64,000 bases of DNA, from assembly GCF_037975235.1 (NCBI RefSeq), contig NZ_CP150241.1, forward strand, positions 2,046,001 to 2,110,000. The letters run 5' to 3'. Positions 9,089 to 17,333 of this stretch are shown one piece after another (position 1 is the first letter of the stretch; each line of letters starts with the position of its first letter). The position numbers were made by a program, and so were the translations under genes. The notes under the pieces are model-generated. The model was not told the DNA's origin. It worked only from the letters and a program-made list of their open reading frames with translations, and ran no database searches. The stretch is from Paenibacillus sp. FSL R5-0341. GTDB lineage: Bacteria; Bacillota; Bacilli; Paenibacillales; Paenibacillaceae.

Positions 9089-10648
9089 TTAGACTGTACT
9101 CACAGCATGGACACGAACTGCATTCCGACCATTGCGCTTGGACTCGTATAAGGCAGTGTCAGCGTCGCGTAACAAGGACTCCAGCGAATCCACACCTCCA
9201 TTGTACTGAGCAATACCAAAGCTTGAGGTCAGTGTAATAGGGACTCCCTGAACATCGAGCGGTTCATTCAACAAGGCAACTCTCAGTTGCTCTGCAAGTT
9301 TCTCGGCTTCCTGGAGGGAGGTATTCGGAAGAGCGATCACGAACTCTTCTCCTCCATAACGAGCAAACAACATTTCAGGGCTCAGGTAACGATTACAGAC
9401 GGAGACAACATGAATGATAGCCTGATCGCCAACATCATGCCCGTACGTATCGTTGATGCGTTTAAAGTGATCAATATCAAATAATATAAATGAGGCAGGT
9501 TGCAGATTAAGGAGGGCTTCACTTAAAATTTCTCGACCTTTATGCAAAAATTGAGTACGGTTGTAAATTTTAGTCAGACCATCGAAATAAGCCAGTTGCT
9601 TCAGTTGTTCTTGCAAGAAACGTTGTTCCGTTATATCGATGAGCATAATTAGACTGCCCACGGTCTGCGCATCTTTGTTATACACGTAAGATGTCCTGAC
9701 CTGATAACATACGGTCTCTCCATTTAACTGCCAGTACAGATCCATTTGCAATCCTTCCCTGCCGTATTCAACCGGAAAAGTCTCTCCAGCAAGGTTAAGC
9801 CATATGTCATCCAAGGGTCGGCCGATCATGGTCGGATTAATCTCCGGCAACATGTCACGCATAGATCGGTTGTAATCGACCAGACGATTGGAACTATCCA
9901 GTACGATAACACCTTCACGCATGCTCTCGAAAATACTGTCCTTGGCGATCGGCACGATGGTCAGGAGACGAGAGGATAGAATCGCCCAGATATACATGGC
10001 AGATGTGATACACATGAGCACCGGTACAGGGTCCATGCCGCCTGGCGTCAAACCAAGCAAGTACAAAAAAGCTGCGACCATGGGAATAATCTGCGAAGTG
10101 ATAAGCGTAAGTAATTGACGACGATACATCTTCTTGGTGTGTTTCCATTGTCCGATCAGAATAAGACAGGCACACAACAAACATGAGAACGTGAATGCAC
10201 CGTGTACAACATACCATTGGCCTACTGCGATATCCATCAGAGGTACCGAACTATCTTCTCTTAGCCATACTTTTTTATAAAAAAGATGATGAAAATCATT
10301 GGTTGCTACCATACATAGCGTAATGGAAGGGATTACAAACAGCGCGGCAGTTACCTTTTTGGATAGCGTTCTCCCGGTATATTTTATCATCAGGATGAGA
10401 CCAAGAGATGCGGAGAAGGGCATGCCTATATACTCCACGGTGGTCCAAAATTTCATCTGTTCCAGCGTGTTGCTGGCCAGCTCAATGGCATACCCGAAGG
10501 TATATATGGAGAGTGCTGCTGTGTAGAGAATGAATACTTTGGAACTGGGGATCTCGGATCTTCTGAAATAGGTATATAAACACAAAAAGACATTCAGCAC
10601 AGCTGAAGTGGCTACAAGTGTTATATATGAATTAATGTGCGATTCCAT
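9089..10648 (-). CDS. Membrane-bound diguanylate cyclase (7TM sensor-PAS-GGDEF)
   Basis: 519 residues. Residues 1-~228 hold seven hydrophobic segments resembling the N-terminal 7TM sensor domain of histidine kinases and cyclases. Residues ~235-345 form a PAS-like domain (FESMREGVIVLDSSNRLVDY). Residues ~352-515 are the GGDEF domain, with FDIDHFKRINDTYGHDVGD and the active-site GGEEF at 432-436. It should make cyclic di-GMP from GTP at the membrane in response to an unknown ligand. No RxxD inhibitory site precedes the GGEEF, so product inhibition of the usual kind is not expected. It stands alone, opposite in orientation to its neighbours. Confidence 0.9.
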   Translation of the reverse strand: MESHINSYITLVATSAVLNVFLCLYTYFRRSEIPSSKVFILYTAALSIYTFGYAIELASNTLEQMKFWTTVEYIGMPFSASLGLILMIKYTGRTLSKKVTAALFVIPSITLCMVATNDFHHLFYKKVWLREDSSVPLMDIAVGQWYVVHGAFTFSCLLCACLILIGQWKHTKKMYRRQLLTLITSQIIPMVAAFLYLLGLTPGGMDPVPVLMCITSAMYIWAILSSRLLTIVPIAKDSIFESMREGVIVLDSSNRLVDYNRSMRDMLPEINPTMIGRPLDDIWLNLAGETFPVEYGREGLQMDLYWQLNGETVCYQVRTSYVYNKDAQTVGSLIMLIDITEQRFLQEQLKQLAYFDGLTKIYNRTQFLHKGREILSEALLNLQPASFILFDIDHFKRINDTYGHDVGDQAIIHVVSVCNRYLSPEMLFARYGGEEFVIALPNTSLQEAEKLAEQLRVALLNEPLDVQGVPITLTSSFGIAQYNGGVDSLESLLRDADTALYESKRNGRNAVRVHAVSTV

Positions 10649-11000
10649 TGTCAGGTCTCCATGTCAGGTTAGAATGATCAAGCCTGTAATGTTAGTCAAA
10701 GCATATCTGTATACTGTACATTGTACATCAGCCCAAGCAGCATAGGAATACACTTTGTATCATGAAACAGTCTAATTTCGAATAAATTTCGAATTTTCGG
10801 CAAATTGATGAAGATCAAATATCTCAGTCTTCTTTTTACAAAAGTCGGGATCAGTCTTCATACAACCATGATATTTTAGGATTAGCCTTGTCTAAAGTTG
10901 ACTGTAGTCAAGATCGATATGTTTCCTCATGAATGGGAATAGTCACCATGTCATCTGTGATATGATAGACCGAGCAAGTTTACTTCAGGAGGACAGTCAT
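10649..11000. other. Divergent intergenic region, GGDEF gene / cupin gene
   Basis: About 350 bp with no convincing gene. It contains the tandem palindromic hexamers TGTACAtTGTACA near 10717-10729 (function unknown) and should hold two divergent promoters. Confidence 0.4.
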
Positions 11001-11348
11001 ATGAAAATGAGCAAACAAAATGCAGCACATTATATATGGGGCGGGCAGTGCGATGGTTGGCACCTCGTTCAAAATGAAACACTCAGCATTATTCATGAAC
11101 GAATGCCCGCAGGAACGGCTGAAATCCGACATTATCATTCGATAAGCCGTCAGTTCTTTTTTATTCTCAGCGGTGAAGCCTGTATGGAACTTAATGGGGA
11201 CACGGTTGTGCTGGAACCCCATGAAGGGATTGAGATTCCTCCAGGAGAGCCTCATCAGATGATGAACCGGAGCGATGAAGAAGTGGAGTTTCTCGTTATT
11301 TCCAATCCTGGTACCCGCGGGGATCGAATTGAACTGGATTCATTGTAG
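11001..11348 (+). CDS. Small cupin-domain protein
   Basis: 115 residues from ATG 11001, with CAGGAGGA at 10986-10993. One cupin barrel is seen: HYHSISRQFFFILSGEA (motif 1, metal ligands H/H or H/Q and possibly E) and PPGEPHQMMN (motif 2, His). Single-domain cupins of this size bind a metal or small ligand and serve as sensors or isomerases; no substrate can be assigned. It lies 43 bp upstream of phoR with no terminator in between, so it may be co-transcribed with the phosphate genes, but no functional link is established. Confidence 0.8.
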   Translation: MKMSKQNAAHYIWGGQCDGWHLVQNETLSIIHERMPAGTAEIRHYHSISRQFFFILSGEACMELNGDTVVLEPHEGIEIPPGEPHQMMNRSDEEVEFLVISNPGTRGDRIELDSL

Positions 11349-11391
11349 AGTAAGACATTAGATATTAATCTGATCATAAAGGAAGAGATAG

Positions 11392-13212
11392 ATGAGACCG
11401 TTCCGAATTCGCCTTGCCATCATTATGATGGTGCTGATCGGCGTATCCGTCATTGTGGCTGGATATACGATGGGCAGAGTGTTTAAGACTACGCATACGA
11501 CCGCACTGGAGCAAACGATGGTGCGCGAGATTAATTTGCTCAAAGCAACCTTCCCGTTCCATGATGCAAGTGATCCAACCTCGCAAGCTACACGAAAGTA
11601 TTATTCAGATCGGGCGCTGGAATTAGATCGCCTAACGGATTCCCGGGTAACTTTCATCAATAAAGATGGCACGGTCATCGGAGATTCCGAGAGTGATCCG
11701 GCATCGATGGATAACCACTTGAACCGAGAGGAGATTAAGGGTGCCGTTGGAGATGGATACGGGCAGTCCATACGTTACAGTGAAACACTGGGACAGGACA
11801 TGCTGTACGTGGCACTACCTGTGAATTCGGATCAAAGTGACATGATTGAAATTCCGAGCGGCAAATTTGATGGCTATATTCGTCTTTCCATGAGTTTGCA
11901 GGCTGTTGATCAGGGGCTTCAGCGTGGATGGATGATCATGTTTGCTGCACTGGGACTGCTGTTCCTGATTGTCGCGTTTGTCAGTTATCGGGTTGCACGC
12001 GGATTAACCTCGCCGATTGAGCATATTACGAAAGTGGCCCATCGCATTACCAAGCTGGAATACGATGCGAGAGTGGACGTCACGCGTAGAGATGAGATCG
12101 GACAGCTGGGGCTTGCGATAAACGGAATGGCAGACAGCTTGCAGTCTCAGCTGAAGACGATTCGTGACAATGAAGCGCTGCTACAGAGTGTCCTGGCGAA
12201 TATGACCGGAGGCATTGTCATGATCGATGCAGGGCAATCCATTGCACTGGTCAATCGGGAAGCGGAGCGTATGTTAGGTATTCAGGCAGGTAAGGTTACA
12301 GGTAAGCCTTATACTGAACTGAAAAGACACTACGAATTAACCCGTACCATTGAAGAGAGTGTTGCCCTGAAAGAACGGATGCATGAAGAAGTGAGTGTAT
12401 TCAACCCGGAGGAAAAATTGATTCGTATTGATGGGGTACCCATGTCCGAAGATGATGGCGGGTATCGAGGCATGTTGTTCCTTTTACAGGACGTGACGGC
12501 GATCCGTAGACTGGAGTCGATGCGTAGCGAGTTTGTCGCGAATGTCTCTCACGAGCTCAAGACACCTGTTGCCGCGGTCAAAGGGTTTGCGGAAACGTTG
12601 CTCAGTGGCGGGGTACAGGACAAGGAGACGGAGCGCTCATTCCTGAAAATCATCTATGATGAGGGAGATCGACTTAACCGATTGATCGGGGATATTCTGG
12701 AGTTATCCAAAATTGAATCCAAACGCGCGCCGCTGCAATGCTCCCCTGTTCATGTACACTCTTTCTTCGAAATGGTGCTGGGCACTTTATCCAAAGTGGC
12801 GGAGAAAAAGCAGATTCGTCTGGAAATGCATGTTCCCGAGGAACTGTACATTGAAGCAGATGAGGACAAAATGAAGCAGATATTCATCAATCTCTTATCC
12901 AACGGGATCAACTATACGCCCGATGGTGGCCGGGTGAAGTTGCAGGTGACGATGGATAACGATGAGGAAGTCGTGTTTGCGGTGTCGGATACGGGAATTG
13001 GCATACCGAAAAAAGATTTGCCGCGAATCTTCGAACGATTCTATCGCGTCGATAAGGGCAGATCCCGTAATTCCGGAGGAACGGGTCTTGGGCTTTCCAT
13101 CGTGAAGCATCTGGTGGAATTGCATCATGGCAAATTGTCTGTAGAGAGTGAACTAGGCATGGGTACAACGTTCCATGTTATTCTTCCATTCATTCAGGAC
13201 GAAGAGATGTAG
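11392..13212 (+). CDS. phoR: Sensor histidine kinase, PhoR-type
   Basis: 606 residues. TM1 at ~8-28, an extracytoplasmic sensor of ~150 residues, TM2 at ~180-199, HAMP (~200-253), PAS (~260-370), HisKA with phospho-acceptor H387 in VANVSHELKTPVAAVKGF, and a HATPase domain with N-, G1- (SDTGIGIPKKDLPRIFERFYR) and G2-box (GGTGLGLSIVKHL) motifs. In B. subtilis PhoR senses wall-teichoic-acid intermediates during phosphate starvation and phosphorylates PhoP. Identification rests on architecture plus context: PhoP, PstB, PhoU and polA follow. Unusually the kinase precedes the regulator and is separated from it by 115 bp with a PHO-like box, so phoP may have its own promoter. Confidence 0.85.
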   Translation: MRPFRIRLAIIMMVLIGVSVIVAGYTMGRVFKTTHTTALEQTMVREINLLKATFPFHDASDPTSQATRKYYSDRALELDRLTDSRVTFINKDGTVIGDSESDPASMDNHLNREEIKGAVGDGYGQSIRYSETLGQDMLYVALPVNSDQSDMIEIPSGKFDGYIRLSMSLQAVDQGLQRGWMIMFAALGLLFLIVAFVSYRVARGLTSPIEHITKVAHRITKLEYDARVDVTRRDEIGQLGLAINGMADSLQSQLKTIRDNEALLQSVLANMTGGIVMIDAGQSIALVNREAERMLGIQAGKVTGKPYTELKRHYELTRTIEESVALKERMHEEVSVFNPEEKLIRIDGVPMSEDDGGYRGMLFLLQDVTAIRRLESMRSEFVANVSHELKTPVAAVKGFAETLLSGGVQDKETERSFLKIIYDEGDRLNRLIGDILELSKIESKRAPLQCSPVHVHSFFEMVLGTLSKVAEKKQIRLEMHVPEELYIEADEDKMKQIFINLLSNGINYTPDGGRVKLQVTMDNDEEVVFAVSDTGIGIPKKDLPRIFERFYRVDKGRSRNSGGTGLGLSIVKHLVELHHGKLSVESELGMGTTFHVILPFIQDEEM

Positions 13213-13246
13213 GTGTCAGGTATCAAATGTAAAAAGTATGTATTGT

Positions 13247-13263
13247 TTTACACAGCGTTAACA
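13247..13263 (+). promoter_or_regulatory. PHO-box-like direct repeat upstream of phoP
   Basis: TTTACA (13247-13252), 5-bp spacer, TTAACA (13258-13263): two direct hexamers 11 bp apart, matching the Gram-positive PhoP box TT[ATC]ACA. A possible -10, TATGAT, lies at 13273-13278. Suggests autoregulation of phoP. Confidence 0.65.
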
Positions 13264-13327
13264 ATTTAGTGCTATGATAGAAAAAGTGTTGTGGCAACAG
13301 ACAACCTATGAAGAGAGAAGGGGTATC

Positions 13328-14056
13328 ATGGCACAGCGTTTGCTAGTTATTGAAGATGAACCTACATTATCAAGATTACTCACGTATAACCTGACACAAG
13401 AGGGTTATGACGTTACAGCTGAGGATCACGGATCAGCAGGATATGACCGAGCCTTGTCTCAGGAATTTGATCTGATTTTACTGGATCTGATGCTCCCGGG
13501 TATGAATGGTCTGGACATTCTGAACAAGTTAAGAATTCAGGGTGTCAGTACACCAGTTATCATTCTGACGGCGAAGACCGGTGAAGCCGAGGTTGTACAG
13601 GGGCTGAAATCGGGTGCCGATGATTATATTACCAAACCATTTGGTGTATCGGAGTTATTAGCCAGAGTGGATGCGGTATTAAGACGTTATTCCAATGGTG
13701 AAGATTTACCACAGCCTGAGGACAAGGATGGTTCACGAATTATTTTGGGAGAGCTGGAGATCTATCCTCTGAAGTATGAAGTGACACTGGGTGGACAATC
13801 CATCAGTCTGCGTCCAAAAGAGTTTGAAGTACTGCTATATTTGGCCAAAAAGCCAGGTGTGGTGCTCACAAGGGATGATCTGATGAACGCGGTGTGGGGC
13901 TTCGATTATATTGGAGGTCAACGAACCGTGGATGTTCACGTCAGCTCATTACGTAAAAAGCTGGAGCTAGACCCGGAATCGGTTCACATTGATTCGATTC
14001 GCGGTGTAGGTTATAAATTGGTTGTCAAAAGAAAAACTCCCCATCATTCAAGTTAG
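13328..14056 (+). CDS. phoP: Response regulator PhoP, OmpR/PhoB family
   Basis: 242 residues from ATG 13328, with GAGAAGGGG ahead; longer in-frame starts lack a site. The receiver domain (1-120) has the acidic pocket E9/D10, phospho-acceptor D53 in ILLDLMLPGMNG, T in ILTAK and K in YITKPFG. Residues ~140-240 form the winged helix with the RPKEFEVLLYLAKKPG, RDDLMNAVWG and TVDVHVSSLRKKL motifs. In Firmicutes PhoP binds tandem TTAACA-like repeats to control phosphate uptake and teichoic-acid genes; such repeats precede this gene and two downstream genes. A terminator overlaps its stop codon. Confidence 0.88.
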   Translation: MAQRLLVIEDEPTLSRLLTYNLTQEGYDVTAEDHGSAGYDRALSQEFDLILLDLMLPGMNGLDILNKLRIQGVSTPVIILTAKTGEAEVVQGLKSGADDYITKPFGVSELLARVDAVLRRYSNGEDLPQPEDKDGSRIILGELEIYPLKYEVTLGGQSISLRPKEFEVLLYLAKKPGVVLTRDDLMNAVWGFDYIGGQRTVDVHVSSLRKKLELDPESVHIDSIRGVGYKLVVKRKTPHHSS

Positions 14057-14076
14057 CAATGATCGGGGAGTTTTAT
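14032..14076 (+). terminator. Terminator overlapping the phoP stop codon
   Basis: AAAACTCCCCATCATT pairs with AATGATcGGGGAGTTTT (16 bp, one bulge). The TAG stop is in the loop, so the last codons of phoP are part of the 5' arm. Confidence 0.9.
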
Positions 14077-14115
14077 TTTACGTTCATTTAACATAAAGGA
14101 AGATTTTTCTTTACG
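14077..14115 (+). promoter_or_regulatory. PHO-box-like repeats upstream of the CBS/MCP gene
   Basis: TTTACG (14077), TTAACA (14088), and TTTACG (14110): the first two are 11 bp apart and the third is 22 bp further on, in phase. The same layout occurs ahead of pstB. Confidence 0.6.
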
Positions 14116-14208
14116 TAGAGGGAGTAGCATGGACTTATCTGAGTGATACTTTGTACCTACATAACCCACCTCAAGACGGAGCTATTACGTAAAGGAGATT
14201 GCGCATTT

Positions 14209-15390
14209 ATGCCTATGTTGCTCGAAGTGAAACCCGATCAGCCTCTCGTTGTTTTACATAATGAAGAATTAACTACACCTGAAATGAAGCATAATGAAGT
14301 AAGGGTTGTTGCTGAAGAGCCTGTAATCGATTTGCATGACTATTATCGTCAGGTTCCTGTCGCCGGGGTGCATACAACCTGTGGAGAAGCTGCGACGATG
14401 ATGAATCAGGATCAGGAGCACCCGTGCATCGTATTATGTGATGAGCAGATGAAACCGACCGGGTTATTGATGCGTGAGACGTTATATCGGATGTTGAATG
14501 GTCGTTTTGCCGCAGATCTGTTCTACCGTAAACCCGTCATACAAGTAGCGAATGCATCTCCGGTTATTGCGGATATTCATATGGAAGCCACAACGATTAT
14601 TGATATTGCACTTGGACGCACTGAACAGCATTTCTATGATTGTCTGCTCGTTACGGAACAAGACAGACTGCTCGGTGTGCTGACGATGCGTGACGTGATG
14701 TCTCTATCCCGAAGACTGCAACAGGCTGTTACGGAAGAGCGTATACGTACAGTAACCGAGAGCAGACAGGAGATATCCAGAATCAACGATGCAGTCACCA
14801 AGCTGGTGCAAGCGGCTAATCAGACTGTACATGAAGCCCGTGAGATCATGGCATTATCCGAGCATGGAGAAGAGAGTTTGAAGCACGTCGATGCTTCCTA
14901 TAACCGCGTACATCAGCATATGGAGAGCCAAGGACAACATGCGGATTACATGCTGGATTCGATCAAAACCGGCTCAGGCATGGCACATTCCATTCGATCC
15001 CTGGCAGATCAAAGTGGACTCCTTGCGCTAAATGCTTCCATTGAAGCAGCTCACGCGGGTGAATACGGACGAGGCTTTCAAATTGTTGCAGGTGAGATTC
15101 GAGCGCTTGCGAAACAGACCCGTGAGGTTGCAGGCAACATGTCTTCATTGCTTGAGAATATTGGTGGGTTGACCCTCCAGACAGTAGAACTGGTTAAGGC
15201 AAGCGGAACCGAAATTGACAATAGTTCAGTGCATGTGACCTCTGGGGGAGCAACGTTCCGGCAACTGAACAGTGCAGTGAGAGATTTGTCTCGTATAGCA
15301 GAGGAGATCGCCATGGAAGGCGGAAAAGCTGGAGAAGTCGCTGAGCATATTCGAATGAAGCTGGATGAGATGGTTGCGGATAGTGAGTGA
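14209..15390 (+). CDS. Soluble CBS-domain / methyl-accepting chemotaxis-like protein
   Basis: 393 residues from ATG 14209, with AAAGGAGA (14191-14198) 10 bp ahead. Residues ~48-170 carry a CBS-type pair (ACVHTT-like ... HPCIVLCDEQMKPTGLLMRE and CLLVTEQDRLLGVLTMRDVM). Residues ~172-390 are a long helical region with a chemoreceptor signalling hairpin at ~262-305 (SLLALNASIEAAHAG-type, here QSGLLALNASIEAAHAGEYG, then FQIVAGEIRALAKQT). There is no TM segment, so it acts in the cytoplasm. CBS pairs usually bind adenine nucleotides; the MCP hairpin binds CheA/CheW. It lies between phoP and pstB behind its own PHO-like repeats, which suggests a phosphate-linked signalling role; that role is inference. 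Confidence 0.8.
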   Translation: MPMLLEVKPDQPLVVLHNEELTTPEMKHNEVRVVAEEPVIDLHDYYRQVPVAGVHTTCGEAATMMNQDQEHPCIVLCDEQMKPTGLLMRETLYRMLNGRFAADLFYRKPVIQVANASPVIADIHMEATTIIDIALGRTEQHFYDCLLVTEQDRLLGVLTMRDVMSLSRRLQQAVTEERIRTVTESRQEISRINDAVTKLVQAANQTVHEAREIMALSEHGEESLKHVDASYNRVHQHMESQGQHADYMLDSIKTGSGMAHSIRSLADQSGLLALNASIEAAHAGEYGRGFQIVAGEIRALAKQTREVAGNMSSLLENIGGLTLQTVELVKASGTEIDNSSVHVTSGGATFRQLNSAVRDLSRIAEEIAMEGGKAGEVAEHIRMKLDEMVADSE

Positions 15391-15468
15391 TATAAAAGCA
15401 AATCAATAAGGCAGGCATCAGCAATCAGATTGATCCATCAAGCAGATCATGAAGGTTAAGGATGTCTT

Positions 15469-15507
15469 TTTACATTCCGTTAACATGAAAGTGATACTGT
15501 TTTTACA
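15469..15507 (+). promoter_or_regulatory. PHO-box-like repeats upstream of pstB
   Basis: TTTACA (15469), TTAACA (15480) and TTTACA (15502): spacing 11 then 22 bp, identical to the layout ahead of the CBS/MCP gene. A possible -10 GATACT lies at 15493. Confidence 0.7.
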
Positions 15508-15618
15508 ATGAGAGGGTAGGATATTAAAGATGGCCGAGCAGCGATGAATCATTATCAGCATCGGTCTCAACGTAAAGGGAGTTTCAGTGTCCCTGCAGCG
15601 AAGGAGAAGTGAACATCC

Positions 15619-16374
15619 ATGAAGGACCTCATTCACATTGAAAATCTTAATTTATACTATGATACGCATCACGCGCTTAAAAATATATCGATGGATCTGC
15701 CGGAAAAAACCGTTACTGCGTTCATCGGGCCGTCAGGTTGTGGTAAATCGACATTGCTTCGCACATTGAACCGGATGAATGACATGATTCCGGGTGTTCG
15801 TGTGGAAGGACAGGTTATGCTGAATGGCTCCGATATTTACAGTAATGAGATTGAAGTGGAGACCCTGCGTAAACGAGTTGGCATGGTCTTTCAACAACCG
15901 AATCCTTTCCCGAAATCCATCTATGATAACGTCGCTTATGGACCACGCTTGCACGGGGTAACCCAAAAGGCTGAACTGGATCAATTGGTGGAACAAAGTC
16001 TTGTCCATGCGGCACTGTGGGATGAAGTGAAGGATGTATTGAAAAAGTCGGCACTTAGTTTGTCCGGTGGACAACAACAGCGTCTCTGTATTGCACGGGC
16101 GCTGGCTGTACAGCCTGACGTTCTGCTAATGGATGAAGCAACATCGGCACTCGACCCGATCTCCACATTGAAGATTGAGGAACTGGTGAAGGAATTGCAT
16201 CACAAGTATACGATCGTTATGGTTACCCACAATATGCACCAAGCGGCACGGGTATCTGGACGTACGGTATTTTTCCTGAATGGTGAAGTGGTGGAGGCAG
16301 CTGATACGGAGACGTTATTCTCCACACCGCAAGATTCCCGGACCGAGGATTATATCTCGGGAAGGTTTGGTTAA
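15619..16374 (+). CDS. pstB: Phosphate ABC transporter ATP-binding protein
   Basis: 251 residues. Walker [10 protein letters not shown] (37-45), Q-loop FQQPNPFP (the PstB-type [14 protein letters not shown] continuation is diagnostic), ABC signature LSGGQQQR, Walker [14 protein letters not shown], switch His in [12 protein letters not shown]. It energises phosphate import by the PstSCAB transporter. It is followed by phoU 63 bp on. The usual partners pstS, pstC and pstA are absent from the window, so they must be elsewhere or this PstB serves signalling with PhoU. Preceded by the best of the three PHO-like repeats, so probably induced by phosphate limitation. Confidence 0.93.
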   Translation: MKDLIHIENLNLYYDTHHALKNISMDLPEKTVTAFIGPSGCGKSTLLRTLNRMNDMIPGVRVEGQVMLNGSDIYSNEIEVETLRKRVGMVFQQPNPFPKSIYDNVAYGPRLHGVTQKAELDQLVEQSLVHAALWDEVKDVLKKSALSLSGGQQQRLCIARALAVQPDVLLMDEATSALDPISTLKIEELVKELHHKYTIVMVTHNMHQAARVSGRTVFFLNGEVVEAADTETLFSTPQDSRTEDYISGRFG

Positions 16375-16437
16375 GCGAGCTGAATTGGAACGATCCCGGC
16401 ATACCCGGAGATGATGGACAAGGAGGACATGAAATCT

Positions 16438-17097
16438 ATGATTCGCAGAAAAGAATTTGATCAGGAGCTTGAAGAGCTACGTACCTTGCTCAAGCAAATG
16501 GGTGAACATGTAGGAGCGGCACTGGATGGTGCCATTGAGAGTCTGCAGACGATGAACGCGGAGAAAGCTCAGGTCATCATCAAGAATGATGCGAATCTGA
16601 ATGCCCTTGAAGACAAAATTATGGAACTTGGCTCTAAACTGATCATCACACAACAGCCGGTGGCAAAGGATCTCAGACGTATCATCGTTGCTTTCAAAAT
16701 TTCCAGTGATCTGGAGCGTATGGGAGATCTCGCGCTCGACGTGGCGAAGGTAACCCTTCGGATGGATGGACAGAAACTGATTAAACCTCTGGTGGATATT
16801 CCGCAAATGGCAGAAATCGTGAAATCCATGATTGATGAATCCATCGAATCTTTCCTGAAAGAAAACACAGACCTGGCCTATAAGATGGCTCAAACGGACG
16901 ATCAGGTCGATCAATTGTACAGTCACATGATCAGTGATCTCTACACGTTAATGACGGAGCATCCGAATCAGGCTTCTCAGGCTATGTTGCTGATGATGGT
17001 TGGACGTTACATTGAACGTATTGGCGATCATGCGACCAACATTGGTGAGAGCACGGTATACCTGGTAACAGGTAAACGTCCGGATCTGAATCAATAG
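16438..17097 (+). CDS. phoU: Phosphate signalling protein PhoU
   Basis: 219 residues from ATG 16438, placed 11 bp behind AAGGAGGA; nearer ATG codons overlap that site. Two PhoU repeats of three helices each are seen, with the metal-binding type motifs SSDLERMGDLALDVAK (repeat 1) and GRYIERIGDHATNIGES (repeat 2). PhoU dampens the Pst transporter and Pho signalling when phosphate is plentiful. It forms an operon with pstB and ends with a terminator ahead of polA. Confidence 0.93.
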   Translation: MIRRKEFDQELEELRTLLKQMGEHVGAALDGAIESLQTMNAEKAQVIIKNDANLNALEDKIMELGSKLIITQQPVAKDLRRIIVAFKISSDLERMGDLALDVAKVTLRMDGQKLIKPLVDIPQMAEIVKSMIDESIESFLKENTDLAYKMAQTDDQVDQLYSHMISDLYTLMTEHPNQASQAMLLMMVGRYIERIGDHATNIGESTVYLVTGKRPDLNQ

Positions 17098-17162
17098 GAA
17101 GAGCATTGTTTTGGAATTGGGGAATCAATGCTTGGCAAGAATAGCAATAATACCGAAATGAA

Positions 17163-17217
17163 GGACTTTCTCCCGGGTGGCCTGTGCACAGGCTGCCTGC
17201 GGAGAAGGTTCTTTTTT
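17163..17217 (+). terminator. Terminator of pstB-phoU
   Basis: GGACTTTCTCC pairs with GGAGAAGGTTC (two G-T pairs) around an inner GCCTGTGCACAGGC hairpin, followed by six T. Confidence 0.75.
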
Positions 17218-17333
17218 GCGAGTAAAAATGATGTGAAAAGATGGCTAATCTTTTTGATGTGACAGGTGGGTATGGTATCATGAGAGTAGTTGTAATTTGA
17301 AGAGGTTGACCATATGATACGCGAGGTGCTGGA

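Noticed and set aside
10717..10729. TGTACA repeats as an SOS (LexA) box
   Set aside because: They do not match the Gram-positive CGAAC-N4-GTTCG pattern.
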